Below are positions 7,057 through 11,009 of a stretch of DNA of 11,009 nt, piece by piece. The notes under the pieces were generated by a model. The model had not been told where the DNA came from and made no database searches. It worked only from the letters and a program-made list of their open reading frames with translations. The translations under genes were made by a program, and so were the position numbers. Source of the stretch: Burkholderiales bacterium (GTDB lineage: Bacteria; Pseudomonadota; Gammaproteobacteria; Burkholderiales; CAIKXV01); contig JAIENF010000682.1 of the NCBI GenBank assembly GCA_019751575.1, forward strand, positions 1 through 11,009, in the 5' to 3' direction. Position 1 is the first letter of the stretch. The number at the start of each line of letters is the position of its first letter.

Positions 7057-8058
7057 TCAGTCTGCATTGGCGCCGGACCTGCGCACGACTTCGCTCCAGC
7101 GCTTCAGCTCGGAATCGATCAGCTTGTTGAAGTCCGCCGGCGAGCCGCCCATCGGCTCTATGCTGAGGTCGGCCAGCCGCGCCTGCGTGGCCGGCATCGC
7201 CAGCATCCTGTTCGTCTCGGCATTGACCTTGTCGATCACCGCCTTCGGCGTGCCGCGCGGCGTGAGCAGTCCGAACCAGGCGTAGGACAGGTAGCCCGGC
7301 AGGCCGGCCTCTTCCACCGTCGGGACGTCGGCCAGGATGCTGGTGCGCTTCGGCGTGCCCACCGCGAGGGCGCGCAGCTTGCCGGCCCTGATCTGCGGCA
7401 CGTACGGCGGCAGGTTGTCGATCGCGATCGTGATGCCGGTGGCGGTCAGCAGGTCGGACAGCACCATCGCGCTGCCCTTGAACGCGGCGAAGGTGAGGTC
7501 GACGCCGGCCATGGTCTTGAACAGTTCTCCGGACAGGTGGCCGGTGGTGCCGATGCCGGGCGCGCCGAACACGACCTTGCCCGGGCTGGCCTTCGCGGCC
7601 GAGATGAGTTCCTTCAGCGTCCGGTGCGGCGAACTGGCATTGACCACGAACACGTTCGGCGTCTGGCCGACCGCCACCACCGCCTCGAAATTCTTCGGGC
7701 TCCAGGCGAGCTTCTTGTAGAGCGTGGGGTTGATGCCCGACACGCCGGCCGTGGTCATCATCATCGTGTAGCCGTCCGCATTCGCGCGCGCCGCGAGTTC
7801 GGCCCCGATGTTGCCGCCGGCACCGGGCCGGTTGTCTATGACGAATGTCTGCCCCCAGCGCTCGCTCAGGTGCTGTCCGGCCACCCGAGCGAGGATGTCG
7901 GTCGCGCCGCCGGGCGGGAAGCCCACGATGATGCGGACCGACCGGCTGGGGAAATCAGCTGCCTCACCGGCCTTGCCCTGGGCAGAAGCGTGCATGCTCA
8001 GCGATGCGGCGATGGCGAACGAGGCCAGCGCAAGTCTGCCGCTAACAGGGTGTGTCAT
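7057..8058 (-). CDS. Bug/TctC-family periplasmic solute receptor (Bug E), first gene of operon
   Basis: 333 aa TTT-family receptor with a signal peptide at 1-26 (MHASA|QG). Start ATG at 8058 has an excellent GGAGGA (8067-8072) 8 nt upstream. Family blocks are SVRIIVGFPPGGATDILAR, WGQTFVIDNRPGAGG, NADGYTMMMTTAGVSG, APGIGTTGHLSGELF, RALAVGTPKR, LADVPTVEEAGLPGY and IEPMGGSPADF. It differs from Bug A-D: the first cleft loop reads FPPGGATDI instead of FGAGGSADT, and the usual VPYK is AAFK. It therefore belongs to a different Bug sub-group and probably binds a different ligand. As first gene it follows the only long intergenic region upstream of the operon, where the promoter must lie. Confidence 0.9.
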   Translation of the reverse strand: MTHPVSGRLALASFAIAASLSMHASAQGKAGEAADFPSRSVRIIVGFPPGGATDILARVAGQHLSERWGQTFVIDNRPGAGGNIGAELAARANADGYTMMMTTAGVSGINPTLYKKLAWSPKNFEAVVAVGQTPNVFVVNASSPHRTLKELISAAKASPGKVVFGAPGIGTTGHLSGELFKTMAGVDLTFAAFKGSAMVLSDLLTATGITIAIDNLPPYVPQIRAGKLRALAVGTPKRTSILADVPTVEEAGLPGYLSYAWFGLLTPRGTPKAVIDKVNAETNRMLAMPATQARLADLSIEPMGGSPADFNKLIDSELKRWSEVVRRSGANAD

Positions 8059-8073
8059 CCAGTTTGTCCTCCA

Positions 8074-8099
8074 GACGTTAAGCTTCGGATTGCAACGTC
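8074..8099 (-). promoter_or_regulatory. Hairpin just upstream of the Bug E ribosome binding site
   Basis: GACGTT (8074-8079) and AACGTC (8094-8099) form a perfect 6-bp inverted repeat with a 14-nt loop, ending 1 bp from the CTGGAGGA ribosome-binding region of Bug E. In the minus-strand leader RNA it would be a small stem directly before the SD. It could be an operator half-site pair or an RNA element; no function can be assigned. Confidence 0.3.
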
Positions 8100-8164
8100 G
8101 CCGTGTCTTCTCGGGACCGCAGCCCGGGTCGGGTCGATGTCGTCACGGAGCGGCAATCGTTTGC

Positions 8165-8180
8165 GGATGTCCGGACATCC
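8165..8180. promoter_or_regulatory. 16-bp perfect palindrome, candidate operator
   Basis: GGATGTCCGGACATCC is self-complementary over all 16 bases. It lies in the divergent intergenic region, 85 bp from the Bug E start side and 122 bp before the kinase start. Perfect 16-bp symmetry is uncommon by chance and typical of sites for dimeric DNA-binding proteins. As RNA it could also fold as GGAUG-UCCGGA-CAUCC with a six-base loop. No regulator of a DNA-binding type is encoded in the window. Confidence 0.5.
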
Positions 8181-8183
8181 CGC

Positions 8184-8206
8184 GACTGGCGTATCGCGCT
8201 CCAGTC
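8184..8206. promoter_or_regulatory. Inverted repeat GACTGG-N11-CCAGTC
   Basis: Perfect 6-bp arms with an 11-bp centre, separated by only 3 bp from the 16-bp palindrome at 8165-8180. The two elements together occupy 42 bp and may form a composite regulatory site, or two consecutive stem-loops in the Bug operon leader RNA. Confidence 0.4.
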
Positions 8207-8302
8207 AGATTGTAGCGGTTGGCGTCTCGATTGCGGCGCTTTCGCGCCACCCTTGCCGCGCCGGCTTGCCACCCTGCGAAACATCCTCACCGATCTCGAC
8301 GA

Positions 8303-9769
8303 ATGAACAGCACGGACGTTTTCCGCACCCTGGACTGCTGGCTCTGGCACATCGACCCGTCGACGGGGCGGGTGACGACGGTCGGCGGACACAGTCCGTT
8401 CGGGCCGGCCGTCACCTGCTGGCGCTCCATCCTGCGCATGAGCGGCGCCGGCGCCCGGCGCGCAGTGCTGGAAGCGGTCCGGTTGCTGCGGTCTTCGGGG
8501 CAGGACGGCAGCCTGCGCGTGGACTGCATATCCATCCCCGCGGCGGCGGGGCACCGGCACCAGGTCGACCTGGTGATCGGCCGGCAGCGCGACCCTTCCG
8601 GCACCGGGGCATGGGCCGGCATCGTCTTCCGGCGCTGGCCCTCGGCCTCTGCGCAGGCATCGCCGGCGGGCGAAGCGCCCGAACACGCGGTCGCCATCGA
8701 TTTCGACGCCGCCGGGCTGGGCTGGTGGTCGCTGGAGAACATAGAACAGGGGCTTTCGCTGTCGCGGACGGCTTCCCACCTCATGGGTTTCGGTGACGCC
8801 CCATGCTGCGTGCCGCTGGGCGCCTGGCTCGCGCACGCGCCGCCGCAGGACTATCCGCGCCTGATGAAGCAGATGGAGCGCATCCTCGGCGGGGAGATCG
8901 ATCGGTTCGAACTCGACCTGCAGGGCACCGATCCGGCACGCCCCCAGCTCAGTCTCCGGCTGACCGCGTTCCGCGCCCGCAACCCGGGCAACGAGGTGGT
9001 CGGCGTGGTGGAGGCGATCGAAACGCCGGTCCCGCCGCCCCCGCCACGCCCCCTGGCAGCGCCAGCCACCGGCCCCCTGCAGCCCGATACCGGGCTCGAT
9101 CGCGATTCACTGGTGCGCGAGATCCACCATCGGATCAAGAACCACCTGCAGGGCATGACCGGGCTGATCGAACGCTACCGCAGCGACTATCCAGGCCTGG
9201 GCGAAGCCCTGGATGCGATCGGCAGCCAGCTGCATTCGATCGGAACGGTGTACGGGCTGCTTGCCCGGTCCGGTCGTTCGGACCTCGCACTCGGCGAGAT
9301 CGCGCAGGCGGTCACCGACGGACTGGCCGGCATCGCCGCCAATGGCATATCGACCGATTTCCCGGAAGACCTTGCCCGATGCCGCATCTCCGAGCAGCAT
9401 TGCGTGGCGATCGCCCTGATGGTCAACGAGCTGATGATGAACGCGATCAAGCACGGGGGCGCGCAGCCGGGCATGCCGCCGGTGCGCGTGGCATGCGGCC
9501 CCCACGCGGACGGCTGCAGCCTGCGCATCCGCAACGAGGGGACACTGCCGCCCGGGTTCGACTTCGAGGCCGGGACCGGCGCGCGCACCGGCTTGCAGCT
9601 GGTGCGCGCGATGCTGCCCGCCCGGGGCGCCCGGCTGCAGATCCAATCGATCGGCAGCCAGGTCGAAGTCTGCCTCGACCTCTCGTCGCCCGTCCTTTCC
9701 GGGGTACCTCACGGGACAGCCGCGTCTTCGCACCCTGAGGGAATGCGTACCGACGTTCTAAACGGGTAG
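8303..9769 (+). CDS. Soluble HisKA_2-family sensor histidine kinase
   Basis: 488 aa, no membrane helix or signal peptide, so a cytoplasmic sensor. I start at the first ATG (8303); a TTG at 8219 would add 28 basic residues and is unlikely, but the SD before 8303 is poor. Residues about 5-112 are a divergent domain (WLWHIDPSTG, then AWAGIVFRR) that could be PAS-like. About 130-240 is a PAS fold (GLGWWSLENIE, APPQDYPRLMKQMERIL, FELDLQG), followed by a Pro-rich linker. The HisKA_2 dimerisation/phosphoacceptor box is REIHHRIKNHLQGMTGLI, phosphoacceptor probably His276. The HATPase has N-box NELMMNAIKH (375-384), a G1 box read as RNEGTLPPGFD with Asn in place of the usual Asp, and G2 TGLQLVRAML. 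The architecture matches PdtaS/EutW kinases that signal to ANTAR regulators, and such a regulator follows 39 bp downstream. The signal is unknown. Confidence 0.88.
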   Translation: MNSTDVFRTLDCWLWHIDPSTGRVTTVGGHSPFGPAVTCWRSILRMSGAGARRAVLEAVRLLRSSGQDGSLRVDCISIPAAAGHRHQVDLVIGRQRDPSGTGAWAGIVFRRWPSASAQASPAGEAPEHAVAIDFDAAGLGWWSLENIEQGLSLSRTASHLMGFGDAPCCVPLGAWLAHAPPQDYPRLMKQMERILGGEIDRFELDLQGTDPARPQLSLRLTAFRARNPGNEVVGVVEAIETPVPPPPPRPLAAPATGPLQPDTGLDRDSLVREIHHRIKNHLQGMTGLIERYRSDYPGLGEALDAIGSQLHSIGTVYGLLARSGRSDLALGEIAQAVTDGLAGIAANGISTDFPEDLARCRISEQHCVAIALMVNELMMNAIKHGGAQPGMPPVRVACGPHADGCSLRIRNEGTLPPGFDFEAGTGARTGLQLVRAMLPARGARLQIQSIGSQVEVCLDLSSPVLSGVPHGTAASSHPEGMRTDVLNG

Positions 9770-9808
9770 AATCCGCGCGACAGCCACATCCAGCGCATCG
9801 GGAAAAAG

Positions 9809-10435
9809 ATGACCTCGCCCAACACCGACGAAGCCATGGAAGATGAAACGCCCAAGACGGTGATGATCGTCGACGACGACCCGTTGATCCTCACCACGAT
9901 GCGCGACGGCCTGCAGCGGGCCGGATACGACGTATGGTCGGCGGGCTCGGCCGAAGAGGCGCTCGAGCTCACCCGGGACGCCATGCCCGATGCCGCGCTG
10001 ATCGACATGCGCATGCCCGGAATGAGCGGGCTGGAACTCGCCGAGACACTGCTCGACCGCGCACCGGTGGCGGTCGTCTTCCTGTCCGCCTACGACGACC
10101 TCGAACTGGTGCGCGAAGCGGCGACGCAGGGCGCCTACGGATACCTGGTCAAGCCGGCGCTGATCCGGCATATCGTCCCGGCGATCGAAGCGGCAATGGT
10201 GCGCGCGCGCGACGTCGCCCAGATCGAGGACGAACAGGAGCGGCTGCGCGGTGCCCTCGAGGGCCAGCAGGAAATCAGCGTCGCCGTCGGCATCATGATG
10301 GAACGCCACCGCATGTCCCGCAACGCCGCATTCAACTACCTGCGCAGCGAAGCGCGCAGCCAGCGCCGCAAGCTGCGCGACGTCGCGAACGAGTACATCG
10401 CTGCCGAAGAGCGGCTGAACCGCGCAGACGACTGA
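9809..10435 (+). CDS. REC-ANTAR response regulator (RNA-binding antiterminator)
   Basis: 208 aa. An N-terminal receiver domain (about 16-130) has the acidic pocket D22-D24 (VMIVDDDPLIL), phosphorylation site Asp66 (ALIDMRMPGMSG), switch Ser93 (VFLSAYDD) and Lys115 (YLVKP). A helical linker (about 131-155) leads to the C-terminal ANTAR domain, about 155-199, recognisable from VAVGIMMERHRMS, AAFNYLRSEARSQRRKL and DVANEYI. ANTAR proteins such as PdtaR, EutV, AmiR and NasR bind paired hexaloop hairpins in nascent leader RNA and prevent termination. The preceding kinase is the expected cognate partner. Start ATG 9809 has GGGA nearby; an internal ATG at 9836 is an alternative that would leave the receiver domain intact. 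The A-K-G of many ANTAR domains reads A-V-G here. Targets are not evident in the window. Confidence 0.92.
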   Translation: MTSPNTDEAMEDETPKTVMIVDDDPLILTTMRDGLQRAGYDVWSAGSAEEALELTRDAMPDAALIDMRMPGMSGLELAETLLDRAPVAVVFLSAYDDLELVREAATQGAYGYLVKPALIRHIVPAIEAAMVRARDVAQIEDEQERLRGALEGQQEISVAVGIMMERHRMSRNAAFNYLRSEARSQRRKLRDVANEYIAAEERLNRADD

Positions 10436-10443
10436 CCGGGGGG

Positions 10444-10466
10444 CCGGGGGCTACCCTGGCGCCCGG
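10444..10466 (+). terminator. Weak hairpin after the response regulator gene
   Basis: CCGGG (10444-10448) pairs with CCCGG (10462-10466), continued by GC/GC after one G-G mismatch, with a 7-nt loop. It starts 9 bp after the stop codon of the regulator gene. No U tract follows, so it is a poor intrinsic terminator; it is only the best candidate for the end of the kinase/regulator operon. The stretch 10467-10577 is GC-rich and otherwise featureless. Confidence 0.25.
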
Positions 10467-10577
10467 GACGATCCAGGCACCGCGGCTGCCTGCCCGCCGC
10501 GCGAGCGTACGCAGCCGCGCCCGCCCCTGTTTTCCGGCGCGCACGGCATGCCCGATCCTGTCCGGCTCCGGATGACC

Positions 10578-10604
10578 TAAAGGTCTGGCCGGCGCTGCCG
10601 ATAC
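10578..10604 (+). promoter_or_regulatory. Sigma-28 (FliA) promoter
   Basis: TAAA (10578-10581), exactly 15 bp, then GCCGATAC (10597-10604). This matches the established FliA consensus TAAA-N15-GCCGATAA at 11 of 12 positions with the correct spacing. Transcription would start near 10611 and give a leader of about 110 nt to the ATG at 10723. FliA controls late flagellar and chemotaxis genes, which fits the two-TM protein downstream. The -35 is also part of GACCT-AA-AGGTC (10574-10585), a short inverted repeat. Confidence 0.75.
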
Positions 10605-10640
10605 CCTGAGTGTCGCCCCTTTCGCGACCCTGTTTTCAGT

Positions 10641-10662
10641 GGCCGGCCCCACACCGCCGGCC
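10641..10662 (+). other. Strong hairpin in the leader of the downstream gene
   Basis: GGCCGGC (10641-10647) and GCCGGCC (10656-10662) form a perfect 7-bp GC stem with loop CCCACACC. It lies about 30 nt after the predicted sigma-28 transcription start and 60 nt before the start codon. A smaller stem, GTCGC/GCGAC (10612-10628), sits right at the predicted transcript 5' end. No U tract follows the larger hairpin; role unknown. Confidence 0.35.
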
Positions 10663-10722
10663 GCCACGATCTCCGGCGCCGCCTCCGGCTGCCGGGATCC
10701 AGACCCGCTCGAGGATCCTTCG

Positions 10723-11009
10723 ATGGCCGATTCCATGCCCTCGCCCCAGCCGTCGCTTGCCGCCCGCCTGGCCCTGACGCTCGGCTGCGCTTCCGCCGCG
10801 GCTGCTGCCGCCGCTGCCGCCTGGGGCGCCTGGCCGGCGCTGGCCGCTGCCGCCGGTGCCGCAGCCGGTTGTGGCGCAGGCATGATGCTGGCGGCGCACT
10901 GGCTGGAGCGCGCCGGCGCTGCGCAGATGCAGCGTTGGCGCGAGGCGGAGGCGGACGCCGAAGGCACCGCGGCCCGCCTGAGCGAAGCGCAGGCCAACGC
11001 GATCGAGGT
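10723..11009 (+). CDS. Two-TM membrane protein, N-terminal part; probable chemotaxis transducer
   Basis: 95 codons are visible and the frame is open to the right edge. The ATG at 10723 has GAGGA 7 nt upstream. After a short cytoplasmic N-terminus come two closely spaced hydrophobic segments, about residues 16-37 (with nine consecutive Ala) and about 39-58, with no room for a periplasmic domain between them. A charged helical stretch follows (MQRWREAEADAEG, then ARLSEAQANAIE) that looks like the beginning of a coiled coil. This layout plus the sigma-28 promoter 119 bp upstream suggests a methyl-accepting chemotaxis protein of the type that senses through cytoplasmic domains. A membrane-anchored sensor kinase or cyclase is possible, since the diagnostic C-terminal domain is outside the window. 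Confidence 0.6.
   Translation, partial: MADSMPSPQPSLAARLALTLGCASAAAAAAAAAWGAWPALAAAAGAAAGCGAGMMLAAHWLERAGAAQMQRWREAEADAEGTAARLSEAQANAIE

Larger units (their letters stand above)
8059..8302. promoter_or_regulatory. Divergent intergenic region between Bug operon and kinase/ANTAR pair
   Basis: 244 bp with no credible gene. It must hold the promoters of both divergent operons. On the minus strand TACAAT (complement of 8209-8214) is a possible -10 for the Bug operon, but no good -35 lies at 16-18 bp, so this is weak; from there the leader would be about 150 nt. Three inverted repeats are listed separately. Closer to the kinase start there is a further perfect hairpin, GGCGC-TTTC-GCGCC (8235-8248). 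There is a tandem GGGTC repeat in the middle. I see no clear plus-strand promoter and no strong ribosome binding site before the kinase ATG. Confidence 0.5.

Noticed and set aside
8219..8302. TTG-initiated longer form of the histidine kinase
   Set aside because: The added residues are basic, without domain character, and include the GGCGC hairpin region; the first ATG is at 8303. Not fully excluded because the SD at 8303 is weak.
8059..8302. Canonical ANTAR target with two hexaloop stems
   Set aside because: I looked for paired stems with six-base loops having A at position 1 and G at position 4 on both strands and found only an imperfect candidate in the palindrome; not strong enough to annotate as an ANTAR site.
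5602..8796. Plus-strand open frame of 1064 codons running from opposite Bug D into the kinase gene
   Set aside because: Same artefact: antisense to the dehydrogenase and Bug E, then out of frame inside the kinase; Arg/His/Ala/Gly-rich with no recognisable motif.
10332..10997. Minus-strand open frame opposite the regulator 3' end and the truncated membrane protein
   Set aside because: Ala/Arg/Ser low-complexity, antisense to the ANTAR domain and to a gene with its own promoter and SD.
1..11009. CRISPR array, tRNA or rRNA gene, insertion sequence, attachment site
   Set aside because: No short regularly spaced repeats, no tRNA-like fold or CCA end, no transposase or integrase frame, and no terminal inverted repeats were seen. 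The only long repeat is the Bug A/B duplication.

Overview
The window is GC-rich, densely coded DNA that most resembles a betaproteobacterium of the Burkholderiales (Bordetella/Achromobacter/Cupriavidus-like). The main reason is the run of Bug-type (TctC-family) periplasmic solute receptors, a family greatly expanded in that group. This is an inference from gene content, not a database match.

Layout. (1) Positions 1-1646, minus strand: the end-to-end coupled start of a type IV secretion/conjugation core, virB8 -> virB9 -> virB10. Stop and start codons overlap by 4 bp at both junctions, and virB10 runs off the left edge. (2) 1647-1746: a 100-bp spacer with a terminator-like hairpin followed by a second hairpin that covers the virB8 Shine-Dalgarno. 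(3) 1747-8058, minus strand: a compact operon transcribed right to left as Bug E -> acyl-CoA dehydrogenase -> Bug D -> Bug C -> Bug B -> Bug A. A and B are a recent tandem duplication (roughly 85% identical mature proteins by eye). The A/B spacer holds a decayed copy of the 3' end of Bug C, which marks the duplicated unit (period about 1.08 kb). (4) 8059-8302: a divergent intergenic region with two adjacent perfect inverted repeats and a third next to the Bug E ribosome binding site. (5) 8303-10435, plus strand: a two-component pair, a soluble HisKA_2-type histidine kinase with PAS-like input and a REC-ANTAR response regulator. This is the PdtaS/PdtaR or EutW/EutV architecture, which acts by RNA binding/antitermination rather than DNA binding. 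(6) 10436-10722: a non-coding stretch with a near-consensus sigma-28 (FliA) promoter, TAAA-N15-GCCGATAC. (7) 10723 to the right edge, plus strand: the N-terminus of a two-TM membrane protein with a following helical segment, probably a chemotaxis transducer given the promoter.

How the parts may work together. The Bug receptors would capture carboxylate-type ligands in the periplasm for a TctAB-type membrane permease. No TctA/TctB gene is in the window, so the partner must be elsewhere. The acyl-CoA dehydrogenase suggests that at least one imported compound is processed as a CoA thioester. The divergent kinase/ANTAR pair is a plausible controller of the Bug operon through its leader RNA, but I found no unambiguous ANTAR double-hexaloop target, so the link rests on position only. 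The T4SS genes look like a different functional module abutting the metabolic operon.

Most notable: the fossil Bug C tail that supplies the ribosome-binding region of Bug A, the ANTAR two-component system beside a Bug array, the virB8 SD-masking hairpin, and the sigma-28 promoter.
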